From Bacillota bacterium (lineage in GTDB: Bacteria > Bacillota > Clostridia > Caldicoprobacterales > DTU083), in NCBI GenBank assembly GCA_029777885.1, contig JAKORJ010000131.1, positions 1 to 37,875 on the forward strand: a stretch of DNA of 37,875 bases, given 5' to 3'. The position numbers and the translations under genes were made by a program. The notes under the pieces are model-generated. The model was not told the DNA's origin and searched no databases. It saw only the letters and a list, made by a program, of their open reading frames with translations. Shown piece after piece: positions 27,151-35,220 of this stretch (positions are counted from its first letter, which is position 1; each line of letters begins with the position of its first letter).

Positions 27151-28053
27151 TTAATAATAAATGATCTTCCTGCCCATCATGGCGCATATCAAGGACACCG
27201 CCATCTCAGCAGTCTGGTTCTGCTTGTCGAGCATGGGGTTTACCTCGACCAGTTCCAGGGATCTGATATTATTGTCGTTGGCGATGATCTCGGCCGCCAG
27301 CAGAGCTTCCCTGTATGTCAGACCGCCGTATATAGGAGTGCCAACGCCCGGCGCTTCGCTGGGATTCAATACATCCATGTCAAAGCTGACATGGTACCCG
27401 ACCGTACCGTCGGAAACCAATTTGATGGCTTCCTCCATGACGCTGCGCATGCCGTACATGTCAATATCCCTGATCGTAAAGATCGTGACCCCGGATTTTT
27501 TGAGCAGGACCGCTTCCTCGTCGTCTATACTCCTGGCCCCGATGATCACTACCTTTTCAGGATTTACGAAAGGCACATCATCGGCTTTGAACGGGATTAT
27601 CTCCTTTGCGCCTATTCCAGTGGAGGCTGCCAGGGGCATGCCATGGACATTGCCGGTCATGGTGGTTTCGAGTGTATTGAAATCCGTATGGGCGTCTATC
27701 CAGAGGACACCTATGTTTTTGAGCACGCTCTGCACGCCGTAGAGCGTACCGACCGCTATGCTGTGGTCGCCGCCCAGCACTATCGGGAATGCGCCGTCCT
27801 CAAGGCTCCTCCTCACCTGGTCGGCCAGCGACTTGTTGACTTGATTTATCTGATCGATATGCCTTGCCCTTCTGGGCTGGGGCTCCTCGTACTCTATGAC
27901 ATCGACCGCTATGTTGCCCTTATCCCTGTATTCCAGGCCCATAGCCATGAGCTCCCGCCGCAAGCCGGCATAGCGTATGGCGCTGGGCCCCATATCAACG
28001 CCTCTCCTGTTGGCTCCCAGATCTATCGGGACACCGATTATATCTACCTTCAT
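27151..28053 (-). CDS. rocF: Arginase
   Basis: MKVDIIGVPIDLGANRRGVDMGPSAIRYAGL, GGDHSIAVGT, WIDAHTDFNT, SFDMDVLNPSEAPGVGTPIYGGLTYREAL, ELVEVNPMLD. ATG 28053 follows AAAGGATGAG; the ORF extends to 28071. Confidence 0.95.
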   Translation of the reverse strand: MKVDIIGVPIDLGANRRGVDMGPSAIRYAGLRRELMAMGLEYRDKGNIAVDVIEYEEPQPRRARHIDQINQVNKSLADQVRRSLEDGAFPIVLGGDHSIAVGTLYGVQSVLKNIGVLWIDAHTDFNTLETTMTGNVHGMPLAASTGIGAKEIIPFKADDVPFVNPEKVVIIGARSIDDEEAVLLKKSGVTIFTIRDIDMYGMRSVMEEAIKLVSDGTVGYHVSFDMDVLNPSEAPGVGTPIYGGLTYREALLAAEIIANDNNIRSLELVEVNPMLDKQNQTAEMAVSLICAMMGRKIIYY

Positions 28054-28153
28054 ACATCTCATCCTTTGCAAGTATTAGTGATATGCTTCCGTAGTGAACA
28101 CATTTACATTGTAACCACTATTACGCCTGCTTAGCAAGCCATCGATTGTTATG

Positions 28154-28181
28154 ATTATATCAATTCCACATTACTTGTAAA
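28154..28181 (-). promoter_or_regulatory. SigA-like promoter for arginase
   Basis: Minus strand TTTACA-16 bp-TATAAT with TGA extended -10. Confidence 0.65.
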
Positions 28182-28204
28182 GGGCTGTAAGGCTTTTTTC
28201 GCGA

Positions 28205-28246
28205 TAAAATAAAAGCTGCCCCGCCGAATAAATATGGCTGGGCAGC
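28205..28246 (-). terminator. Intrinsic terminator of the glycyl radical enzyme operon
   Basis: Stem GCTGCCCAGCC / GGCGGGGCAGC (one mismatch), then TTTTATTTTA on the minus strand. Confidence 0.7.
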
Positions 28247-28309
28247 ACTATATGTCGATTAGTTATTTCGCTTTTGTTGTCGGTCATTGCATTGTAATTC
28301 AAAAGGACA

Positions 28310-29221
28310 TCAGCCGATCATCGCCTTATCACAGCCAAAGGCTTTAAGCCTTTCAAGCCACGACCTCTTTGTCGCCTCATCCGTTGTCGGCAGCATTTCC
28401 ATCTCGGGCTTGCGGCCGATCCTTTCGTATTTATCATATCCCATGTTGTGATAGGCCATTAATTCGATCCCCGCAAGATTAGGATACTTCCTGCCTATTT
28501 CAGCGATGCCTTTTAAGTGCTCATCCGTATCGTTTATCCCCTTGACTAGTGGGCAGCGCAGTATGATGCGGGCGCCTTTCTCGTAAAGGAAGTCCAGATT
28601 GTCCAGGATAAGCCTGTTGGAAACGCCCGTGAGTCTCAGATGCTCATTATCATCCGTGGCCTTGTAGTCATAGAGGAACAAGTCGGTATATGGGACTACC
28701 TTCTCAAATAACTCCCTGGGGGCATAGCCGCTTGTGTCCAGGCAGGTATGGATGCCCTGGTCCTTTGCGGCCTTTAAAAGCTCCAGGGTGAACCTGAACT
28801 GGGACATGGGCTCGCCACCGGATATTGTCATACCACCGCCTGAGTTGTTGTAATAGGCGATGTCCCTGACGACTACATCCATGACTTCCTGTACGCTTTG
28901 CTTCCTGCCTATTATCTTCAGCGCCCTGTTGGGGCAGGCCTCTATACATTTTGCGTTAAGGCAGCACTTGCCATAGTCGACTGCATGCTTTCCATCTACT
29001 ATTTTATGGGCGCCCGCGGGACAGGCCGCAACGCACCGGAAGCAGTTGGCACACTTGGTCTTGTCAAAGGAGAGCTGGGGTTCAAAAGCCTGTGACTCCG
29101 GGTTGTGGCACCACAGGCAACGCAGGGGGCAACCCTTCAGAAATACCGTTGTCCTTATCCCTGGACCGTCATGCAGGGCAAATCGCTGTATATCAAATAT
29201 CGTTCCCTGGACTTTTTCCAT
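28310..29221 (-). CDS. Glycyl radical enzyme activase (radical SAM, with bis-4Fe-4S ferredoxin-like insert)
   Basis: GTIFDIQRFALHDGPGIRTTVFLKGCPLRCLWCHNPESQ (CxxxCxxC), CANCFRCVAACPAGAHK and CCLNAKCIEACPNRAL, GGMTISGGEPMSQ. ATG 29221 has a GAAAGGCAGG site; the ORF extends to 29254. Confidence 0.92.
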   Translation of the reverse strand: MEKVQGTIFDIQRFALHDGPGIRTTVFLKGCPLRCLWCHNPESQAFEPQLSFDKTKCANCFRCVAACPAGAHKIVDGKHAVDYGKCCLNAKCIEACPNRALKIIGRKQSVQEVMDVVVRDIAYYNNSGGGMTISGGEPMSQFRFTLELLKAAKDQGIHTCLDTSGYAPRELFEKVVPYTDLFLYDYKATDDNEHLRLTGVSNRLILDNLDFLYEKGARIILRCPLVKGINDTDEHLKGIAEIGRKYPNLAGIELMAYHNMGYDKYERIGRKPEMEMLPTTDEATKRSWLERLKAFGCDKAMIG

Positions 29222-29257
29222 ATTCGCCTGCCTTTCGCAGCTAGCTTTGATCATGCG

Positions 29258-31495
29258 TCAATACAGGGTCCTGTGGAGAATATCGAGCTGCACGTCCCTG
29301 CCGAGCTCTACAAAGCGTGCACTGAAACCGCCTACGCGCACAAAGATATGGTGGTACTTCTCCGGCTCCTCCATTGCCCTTTCCAGGTCATTGCGGTTCA
29401 CTACCGTGATCATTGCCTGGGCACCGCCCTTCTGGAAATAGGTCTTTAGCAGTGCTTCCAGCTCCGCCCTCCTGGTGGTGAACATCTCCCGGCTGAACTT
29501 CATGTTCTGCACAGCCCCGGCATGGATATGGGTGCTGGGCTTGACTATTGAATTCAGCATGGCGGTGATGCCGTTTTTGTCCATGCCGCTCATCGGCGCA
29601 TTACCGTTGTTCATATACAGCCCGCTCTTTCTGCCGTCGGCTGAGGCTGAAGCCTGGTGCCCCATGAGCGCGTTGGCGCTGTTGTTGATTATAACTACGA
29701 GGTACGAATGCAGGTTTGTCCGGTGCTTCTGGTTCCTTACCACGTTGCACACATGGTTGTGGACTTTCAGGAGCATTTCATCTGCAGTATCATCGTCATT
29801 GCCGTACTTTGGCGCATCCAGCAAGAGCTGACGGATGTCCTCATAGCCTTCGAAATCCGCATCCAGGGCTGCAAGGAGCCGGTCCTTGCTGATGACCTTC
29901 TCATCATACACCAGCTTCTTTATAGCAGTAAGGCTGTCAGCCGTATTCGTGTTGCCATAGGTCTCCAGGGTGCCTCCCAGGTACCTTACGCCGCCGGAGA
30001 ACATGCCCTTGCCCCGCTCCAGGCAGTCGTCGTATAGCATGCTCATGTACAGGAAGGGCGCCGTCTCCCCGGCTATCTTGTACTCAAGCTCCTCATGGTC
30101 CGCCATGATCTCAACGAAGTATTCGACCTGCTTTTTATAAGCTTCAAACAGATCATCAAAGGTCTCAAAGTCCTCAAACCTGCCCAGGGCGAGGCCCATC
30201 TTCCTGCCGGTCATCGGATCGATGCCGTTGTGCATGGTGACCTCGAGGGCTTTGAGCAGGTTTATGACCCCGCTGGGTGTACCGAAGCTCTGATGGTCGA
30301 TAATATATTCACCACAGCCGAAGGGCACATATTGCTCAGCTACCTCAGTGCAAAAACCAAATGCCTCTTCTACCGCCTTAATGTTAACATCGTCATTGTA
30401 CAGAATCGGGTATGTCCTGCCCTCCCCGATAACATCAAGGGCTTTTTCAAACAGGGCCGGGTTCATGCCCTCATAGAAGCGCAGGGACAGCTGGGGTTCG
30501 ACCTCTAGTACCCGCCTTGTAGCTTCCATGGCCAGGAGGGCGAATTTGTCGGCGTTTTCCTCGTTGCGCCTGCCCTTACCGCCAATGATCACCCGCCCGT
30601 GCACCCGGGTGTTGCGGTCCGCGATCAGCTGCCAGAGGGATTCAAGGTACCTCAGGGCTTGATCTTCCGTCAATACGCCGGACTTAAGGTCGTTTACATA
30701 AAAGTCTCCCAGGTAGACATCCATCCTGCCCAGATTCCTTACATCAGCGACCAGTGAGTATAGCCACATGAGCTGGATGGCTTCCCACAGGTGGGCCGGC
30801 TTCTCCTGTGTTATTTTTTTCAGTGTATTGCCCATCAGCTTAAGCTCTTCAGCCCGCTCCTTGGTTTTGGCTGTTTCCGCCATCTCCAAGGCCATATTTG
30901 AGAAATACAAACAGGTATCAACAAAGACATCAAGGGCGATTTTTGCGCCTTCGTAGAATTTGACGTCCCTACCGTCCCTTTCAGCATTTTGCCTGTACCT
31001 CTCAACTTCGTCATATAGGCCGGGAATGCCTATCTGCATGAGCTTATCAAAATTGATGTAGCCTCCGCAAAGCCTGTACAGGGGGAAGGATATGCCCGAC
31101 TGGTTCATCCAGTCATCAGTATAAAGCTCCTTTGCCATTTTCTCCGGAAATGCCCGGCGCAGCTTCGTGGACGTATTCTCCTCCCTCCAAAATTCAAGCA
31201 TGTCCTTTACTGCCTGCCTGTAGTCCTCATCGAGGGATGGATCCTCGATCTCTGCCAGGAGCCTGTGCTCTATGCAATAATACCCGAATGAAGTCGGTCC
31301 CCATTCGTCGGGAGTAATGCCGACCGCGGGCAGGTCCAGCCGGCCTACGAACAGGTCGTTATCCTTTATGCCGCCGAGAAAGCCCGGAAATTGTGCTTTA
31401 AGGCACATGGCCTCCCGTATGGCGATATGCTCATCCTTATACTTCTTGTACACTTCTGTAAAGTGTAACTCTCTGGTAAGTTTTCCTATTGCCAT
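29258..31495 (-). CDS. Glycyl radical enzyme (pyruvate formate-lyase superfamily), substrate unknown
   Basis: 745 aa; C-terminal glycyl radical loop HIFVRVGGFSARFVELGRDVQLDIL; active-site Cys in EQYVPFGCGEYIIDHQSFG; adjacent activase. Confidence 0.92.
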   Translation of the reverse strand: MAIGKLTRELHFTEVYKKYKDEHIAIREAMCLKAQFPGFLGGIKDNDLFVGRLDLPAVGITPDEWGPTSFGYYCIEHRLLAEIEDPSLDEDYRQAVKDMLEFWREENTSTKLRRAFPEKMAKELYTDDWMNQSGISFPLYRLCGGYINFDKLMQIGIPGLYDEVERYRQNAERDGRDVKFYEGAKIALDVFVDTCLYFSNMALEMAETAKTKERAEELKLMGNTLKKITQEKPAHLWEAIQLMWLYSLVADVRNLGRMDVYLGDFYVNDLKSGVLTEDQALRYLESLWQLIADRNTRVHGRVIIGGKGRRNEENADKFALLAMEATRRVLEVEPQLSLRFYEGMNPALFEKALDVIGEGRTYPILYNDDVNIKAVEEAFGFCTEVAEQYVPFGCGEYIIDHQSFGTPSGVINLLKALEVTMHNGIDPMTGRKMGLALGRFEDFETFDDLFEAYKKQVEYFVEIMADHEELEYKIAGETAPFLYMSMLYDDCLERGKGMFSGGVRYLGGTLETYGNTNTADSLTAIKKLVYDEKVISKDRLLAALDADFEGYEDIRQLLLDAPKYGNDDDTADEMLLKVHNHVCNVVRNQKHRTNLHSYLVVIINNSANALMGHQASASADGRKSGLYMNNGNAPMSGMDKNGITAMLNSIVKPSTHIHAGAVQNMKFSREMFTTRRAELEALLKTYFQKGGAQAMITVVNRNDLERAMEEPEKYHHIFVRVGGFSARFVELGRDVQLDILHRTLY

Positions 31496-31637
31496 ATCGA
31501 TCTTCCTCTCAAAGCCGCATCTCTGACTATTTTTGATATATATATATAAACATAAAATTGCTTTCCAAATTAATTATATGAAAAAATACAGCCTGTTTGC
31601 TTTATACAAATTGCATCATACAAGTCATTAAAGTATC

Positions 31638-31668
31638 AAAGCTGCTGCATTTGTTGTACAGCAGCTTT
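31638..31668 (-). terminator. Hairpin downstream of lipoprotein 1 (terminator-like)
   Basis: Perfect 10-bp stem AAAGCTGCTG / CAGCAGCTTT. Confidence 0.5.
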
Positions 31669-31695
31669 AATGTCCATATAAATCTGCTAAAAGGG

Positions 31696-32355
31696 TCAAT
31701 TGAGCTCAACACTCAAATCGGTGATCAGGAAGCTTGCCTTGGGCAAGTTGTTTCCGTCAAAGACGAAAAAGATCATATCGCCTTCCTTTACTTCCACTTC
31801 CTTGCCTTCAAATATGTTGTCTCCGCTGGCTGTCGTGGTGGCGCTGAACAGCTCCTCCCTATTCTTAAGTATAGTAACTATCCCGCCGTCCAGCTTGTTT
31901 ACCATATCCTGATATTCATATGCTGTGAAGTCCCATCTGCCGATTTTGGCCGTACCGTCCTGGTATGCCCTCCATCCGATGATGATCTTGACATTCAAAT
32001 CGCCATAGGGGCCGGCCCATACATAGTTTTGATGCACGCCTTCCGCATCGTCCTGGTCAAAAATCGAATAATACACATTGTCCACAGTCGGGTGATCCGA
32101 ATACTGCCAGTTGTCTCCCCATTCCTCTGTGTAATACAGCTCCTTGTACCCGCTGCCATCATCAAAGAGATAGAACCAGACGGGTCCCTGCTCCTTGTCG
32201 CCCTTGACCGCATCTTTGAAATAGACTATCTTGTCTTCTTCCTTGACTTCAGTTACCTGCGGCTTATATGGTGAGGTGTCTTCCGCGGGTTTGCTGCAGG
32301 AAGCAGTCGCCAGCAGTATTATGCCTGCCAATAGTACAGCCAGTACTTTTTTCAT
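31696..32355 (-). CDS. Small secreted lipoprotein (paralogue 1), unknown function
   Basis: 219 aa; MKKVLAVLLAGIILLATASCSKP lipobox (ATASC); RBS TAGGAGG; beta-rich body VKIIIGWRAYQDGTAKIGRWDFTAYEY...EVKEGDMIFFVFD. Confidence 0.85.
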   Translation of the reverse strand: MKKVLAVLLAGIILLATASCSKPAEDTSPYKPQVTEVKEEDKIVYFKDAVKGDKEQGPVWFYLFDDGSGYKELYYTEEWGDNWQYSDHPTVDNVYYSIFDQDDAEGVHQNYVWAGPYGDLNVKIIIGWRAYQDGTAKIGRWDFTAYEYQDMVNKLDGGIVTILKNREELFSATTTASGDNIFEGKEVEVKEGDMIFFVFDGNNLPKASFLITDLSVELN

Positions 32356-32429
32356 CTATTTTATCCTCCTATTAAAACAAGATAACCTAATGACTGACAC
32401 ATGTTGCTAATTACCATAGCAATTTAATA

Positions 32430-32455
32430 GAGCTGCTGCATTGCTGCAGCAGCTC
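32430..32455 (-). terminator. Hairpin between the tandem lipoprotein genes
   Basis: Perfect 10-bp stem GAGCTGCTGC / GCAGCAGCTC, similar in sequence to the hairpin at 31638-31668. Confidence 0.5.
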
Positions 32456-32474
32456 ATTTAGCTCAGGTTGCTAA

Positions 32475-33125
32475 TTATTCCAAGGTAACGGACAGAGTAT
32501 CAAGGGCATGATGAGCAGTGGAAGCATCCTTGCTGTCGAATACGAAGTAGATGAAGTCGCCTTCTTTAACTTCTACTTCGGTACCTTCGTAAACATCTCC
32601 GCCCTCAGCGGTGGATGTACCTGTCCAGATCTCTGTATCGTTGTGGAGGATGGTGACCTTGGAGCCAGCTACAAAGCCTTCAAGGTTGTTTGATCCGTCA
32701 TAAGCTGTATAGTCCCACTCACCGATCTTGGCAGTGCCGTCTTTATATGCGCGCCATCCGATGATTATCTTGACATTGACGTCTCCCCACATACCGGCAT
32801 TGACCTTTAGGCCTTCCCAGTCCATAAGTGAGTAGTAAACCTGGTCAACAGTGGGATTCTCGGAATACTGCCAGTTGTCGCCCCATTCTTCTGTATAATG
32901 GAGCTCTCTTATGCCTGTACCGTCATCGCACAGATAGTACCATACAGGACCGTTTTCCTTGTCACCTTTGTATGCATCTTTATAGTTGGCGATCTTGTCA
33001 GCATCTGTCACAGTAGGAACTTCAGCCAACCAGTCGGGTTTATTGACCTCCGGCGGCTTCTTTGTGCAAGCTGCGAAAGCCAGTACCATAATCCCGACCA
33101 ATAGCAGGGATACTAATTTTTTCAT
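32475..33125 (-). CDS. Small secreted lipoprotein (paralogue 2), unknown function
   Basis: 216 aa; MKKLVSLLLVGIMVLAFAACTKKP lipobox (AFAAC); RBS GAGGAGG; extended blocks shared with paralogue 1 (EEWGDNWQYS, VKIIIGWRAY.DGTAKIG, EVEVKEGD). Confidence 0.87.
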   Translation of the reverse strand: MKKLVSLLLVGIMVLAFAACTKKPPEVNKPDWLAEVPTVTDADKIANYKDAYKGDKENGPVWYYLCDDGTGIRELHYTEEWGDNWQYSENPTVDQVYYSLMDWEGLKVNAGMWGDVNVKIIIGWRAYKDGTAKIGEWDYTAYDGSNNLEGFVAGSKVTILHNDTEIWTGTSTAEGGDVYEGTEVEVKEGDFIYFVFDSKDASTAHHALDTLSVTLE

Positions 33126-33164
33126 TTTGATTTTTCCTCCTCGAAATGTGTAGGATCTTTTATC

Positions 33165-33893
33165 TTATTGAAACCTTAGCTTTCTGCTCAATACAACGAT
33201 ACCGGTCAGAGCTGCAAGGCCGAGAACTACGAACATAACAACTGAGCTGTCACCGGTCTGCGGGGGCTCTTCTTCATTGGGCTCTTCGGAAGCTGCAGGG
33301 GCTTCTACTTCTTCAACTTCGATGTCAAAGTACAGGCTGGCCCAACCAGTTGCTCCTGTTCCAAAGAAGTATACACGATCTCCTGCTTTTAATGACAAGG
33401 TCTTGTTGATGTTGACTACAAAACCCTCTTCCTGCTCAACAGCTTCAGAAAGTACTTCTTCAGCATTCTTCTTGACCTTCAATGTACTAGCGGGCTGACC
33501 GAACGCATTTGTAACTGTCCCGGTTATCTTGAATTCTCCGTCGTTAGGTGCAACAAAGGCTATAGCACTGCTTCTGCCCTCGCCATCCTGATTGGTTTCA
33601 AGTTCTGTAGGCCTATCGATATTCTTGCCAACGCCGCAATAATCGTCAGTGGCAATAAACCAGCCTTTGTACTCTTTTCCTTCATAATCACGGGTCTCGT
33701 TTGAAGTTAAAGCTTCAAAATTTGTCCCGTCGGAAGTAATGAAGTACATCCACGGTACGTTTGATGCATCGTTTTTCTCATGATCAAAATCAGCCAATGC
33801 ATCATACTTGTCACCAACGGCAGCAAATGCGGACACAGTACCTAGTGCCAGTACCAGAGCAAGCGCCAAAACAACTGATAATAGTTTCTTCAT
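33165..33893 (-). CDS. Secreted protein with LPXTG-like (PPQTGD) cell-wall sorting tail
   Basis: Signal peptide MKKLLSVVLALALVLALGTVSAFA; C-terminus PPQTGDSSVVMFVVLGLAALTGIVVLSRKLRFQ (motif + TM + basic tail). ATG 33893 follows AAAGGGG; the ORF extends to 33911. Confidence 0.82.
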   Translation of the reverse strand: MKKLLSVVLALALVLALGTVSAFAAVGDKYDALADFDHEKNDASNVPWMYFITSDGTNFEALTSNETRDYEGKEYKGWFIATDDYCGVGKNIDRPTELETNQDGEGRSSAIAFVAPNDGEFKITGTVTNAFGQPASTLKVKKNAEEVLSEAVEQEEGFVVNINKTLSLKAGDRVYFFGTGATGWASLYFDIEVEEVEAPAASEEPNEEEPPQTGDSSVVMFVVLGLAALTGIVVLSRKLRFQ

Positions 33894-34031
33894 TATTAAT
33901 ACCCCTTTCATATGATTTTATTATTTATAGTCACGGAATTTTCTCCGTGAAGACTATACATGGATATTGGTTTATACTGAGATAACGTTTACTCAGCCGA
34001 AGCTCTAAGTATGTATGTTATAACTACATAC

Positions 34032-34060
34032 ACTATAGCATATATTTTTGTACAAATCAA
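34032..34060 (-). promoter_or_regulatory. SigA-like promoter for the secreted-protein array
   Basis: Minus strand TTGATT-17 bp-TATAGT with TGC extended -10. Confidence 0.7.
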
Positions 34061-34084
34061 CCTTATTTTTAAATTTAGGCAGAT

Positions 34085-35119
34085 CTACAGTTCTGTTATC
34101 AAGGCCATTATTTCGCTGAGCTCTTTTAATTCCTCTTCCTTGTTTGCATGGTCAAGCGCGTTTTCTATAAAATCGATTACCTTGGCCTTGTCCACCCCTT
34201 GTAATGGGGTGATCCTTTCAAAGTTCTTGTGCAGTATTTTCTCCAGGAATTCCCTGCTCAGGCCTATGCCATGAAGCTCCAGGTCCCAGGCCTTGAAGGG
34301 CTTGTCGTCAAACAGGAAGCTGTACATCAGGCTGTTTATGACATCCTTTATCTCCTTTTCTTCCTGGGGATCGACATCGTAGTTGTCCGTACCGAATATG
34401 ATCCGGTCCTGGTACTTCTCGAAGAAGGCTCTGGCAATCGCTGTATCCTGGGCAAAGTCAACATACATTTCTGTGCCGGGCGTTATATCATAATACAAGT
34501 TGGGATACTCCTCAAGCAGGTCTCCTGCTCTCTTCAGGTCATCGGACATAAAGAAGAAGTGTGCCAGTATCAGCTTCAGCTGCTTATGCTTTTCCAGTAC
34601 CCCGATCACTTCCTGGGTTATCTCTTCTTTTGACAGAAAAGTCCCGTCCGTATACAGCCATCCGCTTTCCTTGGCAAAGGAGGGCGCTTTGGACTCATCC
34701 CAGAATACAGCTGGGTCTGCTGCGTGGAGCAACACGGGTATACCGTTTTCCTCACAATAACTGTAAAAGGGATCATAGACCGGGGCGTTCAAGGGGATGC
34801 CGATCTTCTTCCTGGGACCGGGCTTGCCCTCTATCATTTTGAAACCGTCAAAGCCCAAATCGTATAATGCTTTGGCTTGAGAAAGGAAATCATCATCGGA
34901 TTTGTAGCTTAGGCCTGCAAAGGCATAATCTCCGGGAGACAGCAGCTTAAAGGCCAAACATTTTGCATTCTGCAGACTGCCGGTCGCTTCAAGGCTCAAT
35001 ATATTGACCTTATCATAGCCGTAGCGTTCCTTTTGCTTTTTCAGTATCCCGATTCCGTCAGCGCCGCCCATGATGTGGATATGGCAATCGATCACCCGGA
35101 TTCCTTTAAAATTGAACAT
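34085..35119 (-). CDS. Amidohydrolase-family (TIM-barrel metal-dependent) hydrolase
   Basis: MFNFKGIRVIDCHIHIMGG, GIPVLLHAADPAVFW, LKLILAHFFF, IIFGTDNYDVDP. ATG 35119 follows GGGCGGGGG; the ORF extends to 35167. Confidence 0.82.
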   Translation of the reverse strand: MFNFKGIRVIDCHIHIMGGADGIGILKKQKERYGYDKVNILSLEATGSLQNAKCLAFKLLSPGDYAFAGLSYKSDDDFLSQAKALYDLGFDGFKMIEGKPGPRKKIGIPLNAPVYDPFYSYCEENGIPVLLHAADPAVFWDESKAPSFAKESGWLYTDGTFLSKEEITQEVIGVLEKHKQLKLILAHFFFMSDDLKRAGDLLEEYPNLYYDITPGTEMYVDFAQDTAIARAFFEKYQDRIIFGTDNYDVDPQEEKEIKDVINSLMYSFLFDDKPFKAWDLELHGIGLSREFLEKILHKNFERITPLQGVDKAKVIDFIENALDHANKEEELKELSEIMALITEL

Positions 35120-35220
35120 ATAACCCCCGCCCTTAACATTTTCAGTTTTCGTATATAATACTAGCAAAATATCATATAGGTACTTGCTTAGCCTGTTATG
35201 CCTATATTTTTAAACGAAGC

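Noticed and set aside
27391-28134. 247-aa plus-strand ORF opposite arginase
   Set aside because: Antisense frame of arginase with His/Tyr-rich unstructured translation; no homology pattern.
33277-33498. 73-aa plus-strand ORF inside the sortase-tail gene
   Set aside because: Antisense Ser/Thr-rich frame with no RBS.
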